In this document: one piece after another, positions 54,487 to 64,000 of the stretch
Position numbering within the stretch: position 1 is the first letter of the stretch
Layout: each line of letters begins with the position of its first letter
Assembly: GCF_023017165.1 (NCBI RefSeq)
Contig: NZ_JALKBW010000001.1
Location: 2,666,001 to 2,730,000 of the forward strand
Reading direction: 5' to 3'
Origin: Gordonia alkaliphila
GTDB lineage: Bacteria; Actinomycetota; Actinomycetes; Mycobacteriales; Mycobacteriaceae
Length of the DNA: 64,000 nt
Made by a program: the position numbers and the translations under genes
Notes under the pieces: generated by a model
What the model was told of the DNA's origin: nothing
Database searches by the model: none
What the model saw: the letters and a program-made list of their open reading frames with translations, nothing else

Positions 54487-55866
54487 GTGGACGCAGCAGG
54501 CTTGACCGAACTCGCCGACTTCATGGTCGACGACGTCACCGACAACGACGACACCGTCGACAATCTCGCACGCTTCTTGGCGCGGGTTCGCGCGGTGGAC
54601 GACGACCGGGAACTCCTCGCGGTGGCCGCAGCCGTGTTGCGGCTGCGCAACGTGGTCGATTACTCGCTGGCTGCGGTGTGCGCGGCGATCGAGCGGAGTG
54701 GCCTGCCCGCCCGCAAGCACGTACGGTCCGCCGCGTCGATCGTGACCGAGCTCGGTGCGGCACCAGCGGTTGCGTACCGGGCGGCCCGCATCGCATGGGC
54801 GATCGCTGATGAGGGCCTACGCGCGGTGACCCGTGGGATCCGCGACGGTGCGGTGTCGGCGGAGAAGGGCGATGCCGTCGTGACCGGTGTGGGTCACGTG
54901 GAAGGTCGCGTCGTGGATCTCTCCGAGGAGGATCGTGCGCGGGTGGTGCACTCGCTGATGGTGCAGACCACCCCGGCGCGGGTGAAGGAGAAGGCGCGCG
55001 CGTGGGCGATCAAGCTCGCGCCGGTCGAGCTCGGTGAAGGTCAGGTGCCGCTCGCTGAGCGCGACGATCTCAACGAGATGACCATGGATCGGACCGACGA
55101 TGGACGCGTGGCCGTGACCATCGATCTGGACACCGTGGCGGCCGAGGAGTTGTTCGCGGCGCTGGATCCGTTGACGCGGCCTGTTCCCGAGCCGGACGGC
55201 TCGAATGACAAGCGGTCCGCCAAGCGGCGCCGAGCCGACGCGATGACCCAGGTGGTCCGCACCTATCTCGCGCACTCCGAACGCCCGGAGAGCGGGGGAG
55301 TGCTGCCGCACGTGACCCTGTCGGTGCCGGCGGCGGTGGTGATGAACGGTCAAGTGCTCGATTCGGTTGCCGGACAGACGATCTCGATCCCGTTCGCGGA
55401 TTCCGACACCTCGGTGCCGTGGCTCGGGTTCGGTGGGCCGATCTCCGCGCGCACCGCGGAACTGATCATGTGCGAGGCGTCGGTGGCGATCGCGCTGCTC
55501 GATGACAACGGTGCGCCCCTGAACGTGGGCCGTGAGAAGCGACTGTTCACGCCGGCCATCCGCAAAGCGCTGGTGCTCCGTGATCGCGAGTGCGCGTTCC
55601 CTGGTTGCGGGTTGCCGCCGTCGTGGTGCGACGGCCACCACGTCGAGCATTGGGAGCACGGCGGGCAGACCTGCCTGGATAACGGCGTCCTGCTCTGCCG
55701 TCGCCACCACATGCTGATCCATCAGAGCGGGTGGGAGGTGTTCATCGGGCACGACCGGCACCCGTGGTTCGTGCCGCCGGCCGATCCGGAGCATCCGAAG
55801 CGCTTCCGGGAACCGATCCCATCCAACGCCCGGCGCACGCTGACGTTATTGCCCGGCGCGGCCTGA
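54487..55866 (+). CDS. DUF222 / HNH endonuclease protein (13E12 repeat family)
   Basis: A 459-residue protein: DUF222 domain (about 30-330) and a C-terminal HNH nuclease with two zinc knuckles, RECAFPGCGLPPSWCDGHHVEHWEHGGQT and LDNGVLLCRRHHMLIHQ (about 365-411). Genes of this type occur in many copies in actinobacterial genomes and may be remnants of mobile introns or defence elements; their role is unproven. The GTG at 54487 has GGAGG at 8-nt spacing; the GTG at 54478 overlaps that site. Confidence 0.88.
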   Translation: MDAAGLTELADFMVDDVTDNDDTVDNLARFLARVRAVDDDRELLAVAAAVLRLRNVVDYSLAAVCAAIERSGLPARKHVRSAASIVTELGAAPAVAYRAARIAWAIADEGLRAVTRGIRDGAVSAEKGDAVVTGVGHVEGRVVDLSEEDRARVVHSLMVQTTPARVKEKARAWAIKLAPVELGEGQVPLAERDDLNEMTMDRTDDGRVAVTIDLDTVAAEELFAALDPLTRPVPEPDGSNDKRSAKRRRADAMTQVVRTYLAHSERPESGGVLPHVTLSVPAAVVMNGQVLDSVAGQTISIPFADSDTSVPWLGFGGPISARTAELIMCEASVAIALLDDNGAPLNVGREKRLFTPAIRKALVLRDRECAFPGCGLPPSWCDGHHVEHWEHGGQTCLDNGVLLCRRHHMLIHQSGWEVFIGHDRHPWFVPPADPEHPKRFREPIPSNARRTLTLLPGAA

Positions 55867-56043
55867 GCCCGCGCTGCGCCGCCTGTTTCCTGAACTGAAG
55901 TCCCAACAGCCACACGAACGCTGTCCACCAACGACTCTCGCCTCGAGCGAGATCTAGAACATTCCAGAATGCAGTGTCGGGAGCGGGTCCCGGTGCGATG
56001 TGTTGTTTGAGAATTCCATAGAGAGTGGGTTGCCCCGGCGTCG

Positions 56044-57735
56044 TCAGGTCAGGAACGACGACGCCGAGGCAGCCAGGTCGAGGAGCGGCTGGGGGAAGAC
56101 GCCGAGCACCATGGTCACCGCGACGCCGATGGCGATCGGCACCGAAGTCAGTGGGCTCGGCGTCACCACCAGCGGCGCGTCGTCGCGTGCCGGGCGGAAG
56201 AACATGGACACGATCACCTGCACGTAGAAGTAGGCGGCGATCGCGCTGCACAGCACGCCCACGATCACCAGCGCCCATGCGCCGGTGGCGCCGGCGGCGG
56301 CGAAGACGACGAACTTGCCGAGGAAGCCGCTGGTGAGCGGAATGCCCGCGAACGACAGCAACAGCAGAGACATCAGCACGCCCACCAGGGGCCGTCGTCG
56401 ACCCAACCCGGCCCACGCGTCGAGCGCGGCTTCTTCGCGCCCAGCCTCGTCGCGCACCACCGCCAGCAACGCGAAGGCGGCGAACGCGGCGAAGGCGTAC
56501 GCGGTCAGATAGAAGAGGGTGCTGCTCACGCCGTCCTCGGTGAGGGTGATGACGCCGACCAGCGCGAAGCCGACGTGACTGACCGACGAATAGGCCAGCA
56601 TGCGCTTGATGTCCTGCTGCGTCACCGCCATGATCGTCGCGAGCACCATGGTGGCGATGGCGATGGTCCACAGCGCCGGCCGCCAGTCGTCCTGCAGGCC
56701 GGGGAAGGCCACGTGCAGCACGCGCAGCAGCGCGCCGAAGGCGGCGACCTTGGTGGCCGACGCCATCAGCGCGGTCACCGGGGTCGGGGCGCCCTGATAG
56801 ACGTCGGGCACCCACGACCCGAACGGCACGGCGCCGACCTTGAACAGCAGCCCCACTGTCACCATCACCACCGCGATCAACGCGAGGGTGTGGTCGGCGG
56901 TGCCGTCGGCGACGGCCCGCCCGATCCGGTGCAGCGACAGCGAGCCGGTCGCCCCGTAGGCGAAGGCGGTGCCGAACAGGAAGATCGCCGACGCGAACGC
57001 GCCCAGCAGGAAGTACTTGAGCGACGCCTCCTGCGACAGCAGTCGACGACGCCGCGCCAACGCGCACAGCAGATACAACGGCAGCGACAGCACCTCGAGG
57101 GCGATGAACATGGTCAGCAGGTCGCCGCTCGCGCCGAACAGCATCATGCCGCCGACGGCGAACAGCGCGAGCGGGTACACCTCGGTGGTGTACCAGCGGG
57201 CCCGTCCGGCCCGCAGTTCGTCGACCGAGCCGGGCACGGTGGAGCCGGCCGGGGTGAACGCATCGGCCGGCAGCTCCCGGTCGTCGGTGTCGTCGGCGCC
57301 GGAACCGACTTCCGCGCCGGGCCCGCCGCCCACAGCGATGCGCGCGCCCGCGGCCGACTGCACCTGCGCCGACGCCCAGACCCGGTCCAGACGACGTTCG
57401 CCCATGAACGCCACCGACGCGGCCGCGACCAGCAGGATCACCCCCTGCAGGAAGAGAGCGGGGCCGTCGATGATCACCGCCCCGGCCATCGTCACGTGCG
57501 GCTGCGACCCGTCGACGACGGCCACCGCCACGGTCATGCCGAACGCGGCGAGCAGCCCGCCCAGGCCGAGGCCCAGTTGCGTGCGGTAACGCGCGGCGAC
57601 GTCGGGCAGCAGTGCTTCGACGAGGACCCCGAGCACCGCGACACCGAACACGATCAGCATCGGGGAGAGGCGGAAGTAGTCGATGCTGGGCGCGTCGACG
57701 GCGAGGGTGACGGTGTTCCGTGCGAAAGAGCTCAT
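56044..57735 (-). CDS. nuoN: NADH-quinone oxidoreductase subunit N
   Basis: A 563-residue antiporter-like proton-pumping subunit of complex I, with 14 expected helices. The core FKVGAVPFGSWVPDVYQGAPTPVTALMASATKVAAF carries the conserved lysines, and QQDIKRMLAYSSVSHVGF follows. A hydrophilic insert of about 75 residues (about 115-190, rich in Gly, Asp, Ala) lies between early helices, longer than in most bacteria. Last gene of the nuo operon; its ATG overlaps the nuoM stop (ATGA). Confidence 0.93.
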   Translation of the reverse strand: MSSFARNTVTLAVDAPSIDYFRLSPMLIVFGVAVLGVLVEALLPDVAARYRTQLGLGLGGLLAAFGMTVAVAVVDGSQPHVTMAGAVIIDGPALFLQGVILLVAAASVAFMGERRLDRVWASAQVQSAAGARIAVGGGPGAEVGSGADDTDDRELPADAFTPAGSTVPGSVDELRAGRARWYTTEVYPLALFAVGGMMLFGASGDLLTMFIALEVLSLPLYLLCALARRRRLLSQEASLKYFLLGAFASAIFLFGTAFAYGATGSLSLHRIGRAVADGTADHTLALIAVVMVTVGLLFKVGAVPFGSWVPDVYQGAPTPVTALMASATKVAAFGALLRVLHVAFPGLQDDWRPALWTIAIATMVLATIMAVTQQDIKRMLAYSSVSHVGFALVGVITLTEDGVSSTLFYLTAYAFAAFAAFALLAVVRDEAGREEAALDAWAGLGRRRPLVGVLMSLLLLSFAGIPLTSGFLGKFVVFAAAGATGAWALVIVGVLCSAIAAYFYVQVIVSMFFRPARDDAPLVVTPSPLTSVPIAIGVAVTMVLGVFPQPLLDLAASASSFLT

Positions 57736-59270
57736 CGCGTGACCTCCGTGCTGACGGTGGCCTCGACGGCCGGATCGACGAAGTCGAGCACCAGGCCGGG
57801 GAAGAAGCCGAGCACCAGCAGCGCCGCCACCAGCGGGGCGAGAACCGACTTCTGCCGCAGCGTCAGGTCGCGCAGCGGACCCGGCTGCCGCACCGCGCCG
57901 CCGAACATCCGCTGGTACGTCCACAGGATGTACAGCGCCGACAGCACCAGGGCGAGCGCCGCGAGGATCGCCGCCGCCGGATAACGCAGGTAGGTGCCGA
58001 TCAGGACCAGGAACTCACTGACGAACGGCGCGAGCCCCGGCAACGACAGCGTCGCCAGCCCGGCCACCAGGAAGGTGCCGGCCAGCACCGGCGCCACCTT
58101 CGCCACACCGCCGTAGTCGGCGATGAGCCGACTGCCGCGCTGGGTCACCAGGAACCCGGCCACCAGGAACAGCGCGGCCGTGGAGATGCCGTGGTTCACC
58201 ATGTACAGCGTCGACCCGCTCTGGCCCTGCGCGGTCAGCGCGAAGATCCCCAGCACGATGAACCCGAAGTGGGAGATCGACGTGTAGGCGATCAACCGCA
58301 TGAGGTCGGTCTGGCCGATCGCCAGCACCGCGCCGTAGAGGATCGAGATCACCGCGAGCACCGACACCAGCGGCGCGAAGGTCTCCGCCGACTCGGGGAA
58401 CAGGCCGAGGCAGAAGCGCAGCATGGCGAAGGTGCCGACCTTGTCCATCACCGCCATCATCATCACCGCGCTCGCCGGGGTGGCCGACACGGCGGCGTCG
58501 GGCAGCCAGCCGTGCAGCGGCCACAGCGGTGCCTTGACCGCGAAGGCGAACAGGAAACCCAGGAACAGCCAGTTCAACGTCGTCGACGAGGCATCCAACC
58601 CCTCGCCGGCCGCCAGCTCGCTGAGGGCCGTGAACGAGAACGTCCCGTCGCCGCTGCGGGTGGTCACCACGTAGAGGCCGATTAGGGCGGCCAGCATGAT
58701 CAGGCCGCCGAGCAGGTTGTACAGCAGGAACCGCACCGCGGCGCGGGACCCGAAGGTGTCCGACGGCCCGTCGTGCCCGCGGTGGGGACGGTCGGCGCCG
58801 TAGCTGCCGATGAGGAAGTACATCGGGATGAGCATGGCCTCGAAGACGAGGTAGAACAGCAGCAGATCGACGGCGACGAAGCTCATCAGCACCATCGACT
58901 CGACGGCCAACAGCAGCGCGACGTAGGCGTGCACGCTGCGCGCGGACCGCCCGCCGTCGTGCCAGCCGGCCAGCAGCAGCAGGGGAGCCAGGCACGCGGT
59001 CAACAGCACCAGCGCCAACCCGATGCCGTCCAGGGCCAGCGAGTAGCGCGCACCGATCGCCGGGATCCAGCTGACGTCCTCGGTCAGTTGGAAGCGATCG
59101 CCGCCGGCGTCGAAGGCGACGGCCAGACCGATCGCCCACCCGGCGGTGATCAGTGCCGCGCCGATCCCGACCTGCTTGGCCGCGGTGGCACGCGCGGACG
59201 GCAGGAACAGCACGACGACGGAGGCGACGGCCGGAAGCAGCCAGAGCACGGTGAGCCAGGGCATCGTCAC
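57732..59270 (-). CDS. nuoM: NADH-quinone oxidoreductase subunit M
   Basis: A 512-residue proton-pumping membrane subunit of complex I. Key stretches: [19 protein letters not shown] (conserved Glu in helix 5), [39 protein letters not shown] (conserved Lys), and [22 protein letters not shown]. The GTG at 59270 overlaps the nuoL stop (GTGA); an ATG two codons later is an alternative. Confidence 0.94.
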   Translation of the reverse strand: MTMPWLTVLWLLPAVASVVVLFLPSARATAAKQVGIGAALITAGWAIGLAVAFDAGGDRFQLTEDVSWIPAIGARYSLALDGIGLALVLLTACLAPLLLLAGWHDGGRSARSVHAYVALLLAVESMVLMSFVAVDLLLFYLVFEAMLIPMYFLIGSYGADRPHRGHDGPSDTFGSRAAVRFLLYNLLGGLIMLAALIGLYVVTTRSGDGTFSFTALSELAAGEGLDASSTTLNWLFLGFLFAFAVKAPLWPLHGWLPDAAVSATPASAVMMMAVMDKVGTFAMLRFCLGLFPESAETFAPLVSVLAVISILYGAVLAIGQTDLMRLIAYTSISHFGFIVLGIFALTAQGQSGSTLYMVNHGISTAALFLVAGFLVTQRGSRLIADYGGVAKVAPVLAGTFLVAGLATLSLPGLAPFVSEFLVLIGTYLRYPAAAILAALALVLSALYILWTYQRMFGGAVRQPGPLRDLTLRQKSVLAPLVAALLVLGFFPGLVLDFVDPAVEATVSTEVTR

Positions 59271-61177
59271 AGCGCGCTCACCACCCAGGTCACGACACCG
59301 ATCACGGCCGTGCCGACCAGGATCGACGCCGCATACGACCGCACGAAACCGGTCTGCAGCCCGCGGCTGAGCCGGGACAGCCCGGTCACGCCCGCACCCA
59401 CCCCGTCCGGAATTCGCGCCAGCACCTCGTCCTCCACCAGCACCGCCGTCGCGGTGAGCGCCCGACCGGAGCCCTCGAAGACCGCCTCGTTCACGGCGTC
59501 GCCGTACAGGTCGCGCCGCGCGGCGGCGGTGAGCACGCCGACGTCCTGCGGCGCGACGGTCGGCACCGGCCGCATGCCGTACTGCCGCCAGGCCAGCGCG
59601 ATGCCGGCGCCGACCACCACCAGCACGATGACGGTCACCGCCACCGCCGACAACGGCGACTCGTGGTGCTCGGGTGTCCCGACCACCGGCGCCAGCCAGT
59701 CGGCGAGGGTGCCGCCGATCACCAGCAGTCCGCCCGCGAGCAGCGAACCGATCGCCAGCACCACCATCGGCGCGGTCATCACCGCGGGCGACTCGTGCGG
59801 GGTCGGGGCGTCGGGGGCGTCGGCCCACCGTCGCTCGCCGAAGAAGGTCATCGCCATCACCCGGGTCATGTAGTACGCGGTCAGTCCGGCGCCGAGCACG
59901 GCCACGGTGAACAGCAGCGGGCCACGGATCCCGCCCGCGGCCAGCGCGGTCTCGATGATGCCGTCCTTGGTGAAGAAGCCGGAGAACGGCGGAATGCCGA
60001 TCAGTGCGAGATAGCCGAACCCGAAGGTGACGAAGGTGATCGGCATGAGGCGCGCCAGCCCGCCGTAGCGGCGCATGTCGGTCTGCTCGTTCATCGCGTG
60101 CATCACCGAACCGGCGCCCAGGAACAGGCCGGCCTTGAAGAAGCCGTGCCCGATCAGGTGCGCGATGGCCAGCGCGTAGCCGGCCGGTCCCAGTCCGGCG
60201 GCCAGCACCATGTAGCCGATCTGACTCATGGTCGACGCCGCGAGCGCCTTCTTGATGTCGTCCTTGGCGCAGCCGATGATCGCGCCGAACAGCAGGGTCA
60301 CCGCCCCGACGACGAGCACCGCGGTCTGGGCGCCCGGCGCCGCCTCGAACAGCGGCCCCGATCGGGTGATCAGGTAGACGCCCGCGGTGACCATGGTGGC
60401 CGCGTGAATCAGCGCCGACACCGGGGTGGGGCCCTCCATCGCGTCCAGCAGCCACGACTGCAGCGGTACCTGCGCCGACTTGGCGCACGCCGCCAGCAGC
60501 AGGCACAGGCCGATCCAGGTGAGCGTCGACTCGCTCGTGGCGTCGACGCCGCCCAGTACGTCGCCGAAGCCGACCGAACCGAAGGTCGCGAACATGATCA
60601 TCAGCGCGATGACGAAGCCGATGTCGCCGACGCGGTTCACCACGAACGCCTTCTTGGCGGCGGTCGCCGCGGTCGGCTTGTGCTGCCAGAAGCCGATCAG
60701 CAGGTACGACGCCAGACCGACGCCCTCCCAGCCCAGGTAGATGCCCAGGTAGCCGTCGGCCAACACCAGCACGAGCATCGCGGCGAGGAACAGGTTGAGG
60801 TAGGCGAAGAAGCGACGACGGTTCGGGTCGTCGGCCATGTACCCGATCGAATAGACGTGGATCAGCGTGCCGACCACCGTGATCAGCAGGACGAAGCACA
60901 CCGACAGCTGGTCCAGTCGCAGCGCCGCGTCGACCTGGAAACCGCCGGAGTCGATCACCTGCCAGCCGGTGGAGACCACGGTGCGCGTGGCCTGGTCGCG
61001 GGTGATCATCGCCGCGACGGACGCGATCCCGGCGATCGCGGCCATCCCCGAGAGGGCGGTCGCCAGCAGGTGGCCCCACGTGTCGGTGCGTCGACCGCCG
61101 AGCAGCAGCACGGCCGCGCCGACCGCGGGCAGGCCGGGAATCCACCACAGCAGCGCGGCCCAGAATCCGCTCGTCAC
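59267..61177 (-). CDS. nuoL: NADH-quinone oxidoreductase subunit L
   Basis: A 636-residue proton-pumping subunit with the long lateral helix at its C-terminus. Conserved parts: [61 protein letters not shown] and [21 protein letters not shown]. The GTG at 61177 begins [11 protein letters not shown], 4 nt after the nuoK stop. Confidence 0.94.
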   Translation of the reverse strand: MTSGFWAALLWWIPGLPAVGAAVLLLGGRRTDTWGHLLATALSGMAAIAGIASVAAMITRDQATRTVVSTGWQVIDSGGFQVDAALRLDQLSVCFVLLITVVGTLIHVYSIGYMADDPNRRRFFAYLNLFLAAMLVLVLADGYLGIYLGWEGVGLASYLLIGFWQHKPTAATAAKKAFVVNRVGDIGFVIALMIMFATFGSVGFGDVLGGVDATSESTLTWIGLCLLLAACAKSAQVPLQSWLLDAMEGPTPVSALIHAATMVTAGVYLITRSGPLFEAAPGAQTAVLVVGAVTLLFGAIIGCAKDDIKKALAASTMSQIGYMVLAAGLGPAGYALAIAHLIGHGFFKAGLFLGAGSVMHAMNEQTDMRRYGGLARLMPITFVTFGFGYLALIGIPPFSGFFTKDGIIETALAAGGIRGPLLFTVAVLGAGLTAYYMTRVMAMTFFGERRWADAPDAPTPHESPAVMTAPMVVLAIGSLLAGGLLVIGGTLADWLAPVVGTPEHHESPLSAVAVTVIVLVVVGAGIALAWRQYGMRPVPTVAPQDVGVLTAAARRDLYGDAVNEAVFEGSGRALTATAVLVEDEVLARIPDGVGAGVTGLSRLSRGLQTGFVRSYAASILVGTAVIGVVTWVVSAL

Positions 61178-61181
61178 CTGC

Positions 61182-61481
61182 TCACCGCCTCAACAGATCG
61201 GCGTCGTCGACGGACGCGGAACGACGGGTCCGGAAGATCATCATGATGATCGCCAGGCCCACCACCACTTCGGCGGCGGCCACCACCATCGTGAAGAACG
61301 CGATGACCTGCCCGTCCAGACTCGAATGCATGCGCGCGAAGGTGACGAACGCCAGGTTCGCCGCGTTGAGCATCAGCTCCACGCACATGAACACCACCAG
61401 CGCGTTGCGGCGCAGCAGCACCCCGGACGCGCCGATCGCGAACAGGATCGCCGCCAGGTACAGGTAGTTGGCCGGGTTCAC
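61182..61481 (-). CDS. nuoK: NADH-quinone oxidoreductase subunit K
   Basis: A 99-residue membrane subunit with three helices. It has the conserved buried glutamates in [15 protein letters not shown] and [13 protein letters not shown]. The GTG at 61481 overlaps the nuoJ stop. Confidence 0.95.
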   Translation of the reverse strand: MNPANYLYLAAILFAIGASGVLLRRNALVVFMCVELMLNAANLAFVTFARMHSSLDGQVIAFFTMVVAAAEVVVGLAIIMMIFRTRRSASVDDADLLRR

Positions 61482-62284
61482 GCGTCCTCCTCCGATCCCG
61501 GCGTCAGCCGCGGCGACTCGTCGAGCAGATGCGGCAGCGATCGCGGGGTGAGCATCGCGTTCACCGACGCCCGCGACGGGCGGCCGTCCGGCTCGCGCGC
61601 CGGGACGTCCACCGCGTTGTGCCGGGCGAAGACGCCGGGCGGCGGCAGCGGGGTCACCTGGCGACCGGCCCGCACCCGCGCGATCGACAGTTCACGCTGC
61701 CCGCGGCGCGGGCCGAGTTGCTGCCGGTGCGCCAGCACCATCGCGCCGAGCGTGGCGGTGATCAGCAGCGCACCGGTGAGCTCGAACGCCCACAGATAGT
61801 CGACGAAGATCAGCTCGGCCAGCGCCCGGATGTTCGCGTTGCCGCCGCCCGGCTCGGTGCCGCCGCTGAAGTCGGGGGCGCCGCGGAACGGCGCCAGGGT
61901 GGCGGTGCCGATGGCCGCGACCAGCAGGATCGCGAAACCGACGCCCAGTCCGGCGCCCAGCCAGCGCTGCCCCCGGATGGTCTCGGTGAGCGACTCCGAC
62001 GAGTCCACGCCGATCAGCATGAGGACGAACAGGAACAGCATCATCACCGCGCCGGTGTAGACCACCACCTGCACCACCCCGAGGAACAGTGCGCCCTGCA
62101 GCACGTAGAACACCGCGAGAATGATCATCGTCATCGCGAGGAAGACCGCCGAGTAGACGGCGCGGGGGCTGAGCACCACGCCGAGTGCGCCGATCACCAC
62201 GATCACCGCCAACACCCAGAAGGTGACCGCCTCGCCGGTGCCGGTGCGCGTGAGCTCGGCGGCCGCGAGCAGTGCCGACGTCAT
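61478..62284 (-). CDS. nuoJ: NADH-quinone oxidoreductase subunit J
   Basis: A 268-residue membrane subunit with five helices and the conserved [20 protein letters not shown]. The final 80 residues are a soluble, Arg/Pro-rich tail ([23 protein letters not shown]) as in other Actinobacteria. The ATG at 62284 overlaps the nuoI stop (ATGA). Confidence 0.94.
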   Translation of the reverse strand: MTSALLAAAELTRTGTGEAVTFWVLAVIVVIGALGVVLSPRAVYSAVFLAMTMIILAVFYVLQGALFLGVVQVVVYTGAVMMLFLFVLMLIGVDSSESLTETIRGQRWLGAGLGVGFAILLVAAIGTATLAPFRGAPDFSGGTEPGGGNANIRALAELIFVDYLWAFELTGALLITATLGAMVLAHRQQLGPRRGQRELSIARVRAGRQVTPLPPPGVFARHNAVDVPAREPDGRPSRASVNAMLTPRSLPHLLDESPRLTPGSEEDA

Positions 62285-62808
62285 TGCGGCCCCACTTCGC
62301 CGCGATAGTAGTTCTCCGGCCGGGTGCCCGGCGCCATCGGATGCGGCGGCGCGTCCATGCCGTCGGAGAGCGGCGCGAGGAGCTGGTCCTTCTCGTAGAT
62401 CATTCCGGCCCGGCTGGGGCCGGTCATCTCGTAGTCGTCGGTCATCGTCAGCGCGCGGGTGGGGCACGCCTCCACGCACAGCCCGCAGCCGATGCACCGC
62501 AGGTAGTTGATCTGGTAGACGCGGCCGTACCGTTCGCCCGGCGAATAGCGCTCGGCCTCGGTGTTCTCCGCGCCCTCGACGAGGATCGCGTCGGCGGGGC
62601 ACGCCCACGCGCACAGTTCGCAGCCGATGCACTTCTCCAGGCCGTCGTCGTACCGATTGAGTTGGTGGCGGCCGTGATAGCGGGCCGCGGTCGGCGTCTT
62701 CTGCTCCGGGTACTCCTCGGTGATCGGCTCGTGGAACATGGAACCGAAGGTGAGACCGAAACCGGCGACACTCTTGGGCAGTCGTGAGCTCTTCGGCGAG
62801 TCAGACAT
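62281..62808 (-). CDS. nuoI: NADH-quinone oxidoreductase subunit I
   Basis: A 175-residue ferredoxin-like subunit that carries electrons to the quinone site. It has two 4Fe-4S motifs, [12 protein letters not shown] (60-71) and [12 protein letters not shown] (about 105-116). The ATG at 62808 lies 8 bp inside the nuoH end. Confidence 0.95.
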   Translation of the reverse strand: MSDSPKSSRLPKSVAGFGLTFGSMFHEPITEEYPEQKTPTAARYHGRHQLNRYDDGLEKCIGCELCAWACPADAILVEGAENTEAERYSPGERYGRVYQINYLRCIGCGLCVEACPTRALTMTDDYEMTGPSRAGMIYEKDQLLAPLSDGMDAPPHPMAPGTRPENYYRGEVGPQ

Positions 62809-64000
62809 CGGTGGCCTCCTTCGCTGGCGGCAGGACCTGTCCGGGGAGCGGCGGCACCGGGAAGCCGCCGGCGAACGGATCGAACGGGGCGGTCGGGTCG
62901 GGCGGCACCGGACCGGGGACCGTCGACGATGTGGCGCCGACGACGCGGCCGATGGCCACCACCATCAGTGCGGTCACCACCAGGCCGACCCCGCCGAAGA
63001 TCAGCCCAGACGTCCACGCGGCCATGCCGCGGGTGGCCTCGGCGATCACCGCGACCACCATCACCCACCCGAGGGCGAACGGGATCAGCACCTTCCAGCC
63101 CAGCTTCATGAACTGGTCGTAGCGCAGCCGCGGCAGCGTGGTGCGCAGCCAGATGAAGACGAACAGGAAGGCCCACATCTTGATGACGAACCACAGCAGC
63201 GGCCACCACCCGGAGTTGAGGCCGCCGATCAGGCTCAGCGGCCACGGGATCTGCCAGCCGCCCAGGAACAGGGTGGTGGCCAGCGCCGACACCGTCGCCA
63301 TGTTGATGTACTCGGCGAGCATGAACATGGCGAATTTGAGCGACGAGTACTCGGTGTGGAAGCCGCCGACCAGCTCGCCCTCGGCTTCGGGCAGGTCGAA
63401 GGGCGCGCGGTTGGTCTCGCCGACCATCGAGATCGCGTAGATCACGAACGACGGCAACAGCACCAGCACGTACCAGCGACCGGCCTGCCCGGCGACGATG
63501 CCCGACGTCGACATGGTGGCCGAGAGCAGGAAGACCGCGGCGAAGCTCAACCCCATCGCGATCTCGTAGGAGATCACCTGGGCGGTGGACCGTAGCCCGC
63601 CGAGCAGCGGATAGGTGGAGCCCGACGACCAGCCGGCCAGCACGATGCCGTACACCCCGATGGACGTGATGGCCAGGACGTACAGCACGGCGACCGGCAG
63701 ATCGGTCAACTGCAGCGGCGTGTGGTGGCCGAAGACCGACACCGACGGCCCCATCGGGATCACCGCGAACGCCATGAACGCGGGCACCACCGCGATGACC
63801 GGGGCCAGCAGATACAGCACCTTGTCCACGCCGAACGGCGTCATGCCCTCCTTGAGGGCCAGCTTCACGCCGTCGGCCAGGCTCTGCAGGATCCCGTGCC
63901 AGCCGACCCGGTTCGGGCCGAGGCGTTTCTGCATGCGCGCCATGATCTTGCGTTCGGCGAGGATCGCGATCAGCACGGTGAGCACCAGGAAGGCGAAGAT
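62801..64000 (-). CDS. nuoH: NADH-quinone oxidoreductase subunit H, N-terminus beyond the window
   Basis: About 399 visible residues of the quinone-channel subunit. They include [38 protein letters not shown], the cytoplasmic loop [24 protein letters not shown] and [22 protein letters not shown]. The C-terminus is a Pro-rich tail ([22 protein letters not shown]) of about 45 residues, common in Actinobacteria. The first 15-25 residues lie right of the window. Confidence 0.95.
   Translation of the reverse strand: MFAFLVLTVLIAILAERKIMARMQKRLGPNRVGWHGILQSLADGVKLALKEGMTPFGVDKVLYLLAPVIAVVPAFMAFAVIPMGPSVSVFGHHTPLQLTDLPVAVLYVLAITSIGVYGIVLAGWSSGSTYPLLGGLRSTAQVISYEIAMGLSFAAVFLLSATMSTSGIVAGQAGRWYVLVLLPSFVIYAISMVGETNRAPFDLPEAEGELVGGFHTEYSSLKFAMFMLAEYINMATVSALATTLFLGGWQIPWPLSLIGGLNSGWWPLLWFVIKMWAFLFVFIWLRTTLPRLRYDQFMKLGWKVLIPFALGWVMVVAVIAEATRGMAAWTSGLIFGGVGLVVTALMVVAIGRVVGATSSTVPGPVPPDPTAPFDPFAGGFPVPPLPGQVLPPAKEATDV

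Noticed and set aside
57732-61148. 1138-codon minus-strand frame reading through nuoL into nuoM
   Set aside because: The first half is nuoL read in the wrong frame; real nuoM starts at 59270 and nuoL has its own frame with all family motifs.

Overview
The window comes from a high-GC actinobacterium of the mycolic-acid group (Mycobacteriales), most likely Gordonia or a close relative. The evidence is a single-polypeptide type I fatty acid synthase followed by its own AcpS, a plsB/plsC/WS-DGAT lipid operon, an L,D-transpeptidase lipoprotein of the LdtMt2 type, LprG/LppX-like and DUF4189 secreted proteins, and a KstR-type operator. Several blocks keep the gene order I recall from Mycobacterium tuberculosis: Rv1342c-Rv1343c beside an irtAB-like ABC pair; fas-acpS with bcp, a DUF3618 gene and ldt (Rv2518c-Rv2524c); and plsB2-plsC-Rv2484c. 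The genus itself is an inference.

Layout. Positions 1-18350 are core metabolism: a partial mmsA, two small membrane proteins, an ABC exporter pair with degenerate nucleotide-binding domains, tRNA-Leu, a nitrilase-family amidase, an unrecognised hydrophobic protein, a DUF7059-type methyltransferase, a Cys/Met-metabolism PLP enzyme, an OpgC-like acyltransferase, a FadD15-like acyl-CoA ligase, a DEAD-box helicase, a HIT/sirtuin pair and two exported proteins. Positions 18642-29910 hold fas, with an apparent frameshift near its start, then acpS, a TetR regulator, bcp, a DUF3618 gene and tRNA-Lys. Positions 30278-38121 hold ldt, an LCAD-like acyl-CoA dehydrogenase and the plsB-plsC-WS/DGAT operon for phosphatidate and neutral lipid synthesis.

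Positions 38155-53561 are the accessory part. A minus-strand operon (secreted metal-dependent hydrolase, GPH-family transporter, PLP decarboxylase, joined by ATGA overlaps) diverges from a plus-strand catabolic cluster (SnoaL-like protein, amidohydrolase, LLM flavin oxidoreductase). A perfect 18-bp palindrome matching the KstR consensus lies between them. The LLM oxidoreductase gene is cut in two by a 5.4-kb foreign element. This element carries a cadmium/lead-type P-type ATPase with a CmtR repressor, a relaxosome (MobC, MOBP-like relaxase and an overlapping membrane MobB-like gene) and a plasmid Rep gene broken at the element's edge. It looks like an integrated remnant of a mobilizable metal-resistance plasmid, bounded by 7-bp direct repeats. 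Beyond it lie the rest of the LLM gene, a TetR regulator with a clear operator, an acyl-CoA synthetase and an enoyl-CoA hydratase.

Positions 53687-64000 hold a GNAT acetyltransferase, a DUF222/HNH endonuclease of the 13E12 type, and the distal half of the complex I operon (nuoN, M, L, K, J, I, H; minus strand). nuoH runs off the right edge and mmsA off the left edge.

Most interesting: the plasmid-derived element inside the LLM gene, the frameshift at the 5' end of fas, the ABC pair with an eroded ATPase, and the KstR-like box controlling two divergent units. No CRISPR array, transposase or prophage gene was seen.
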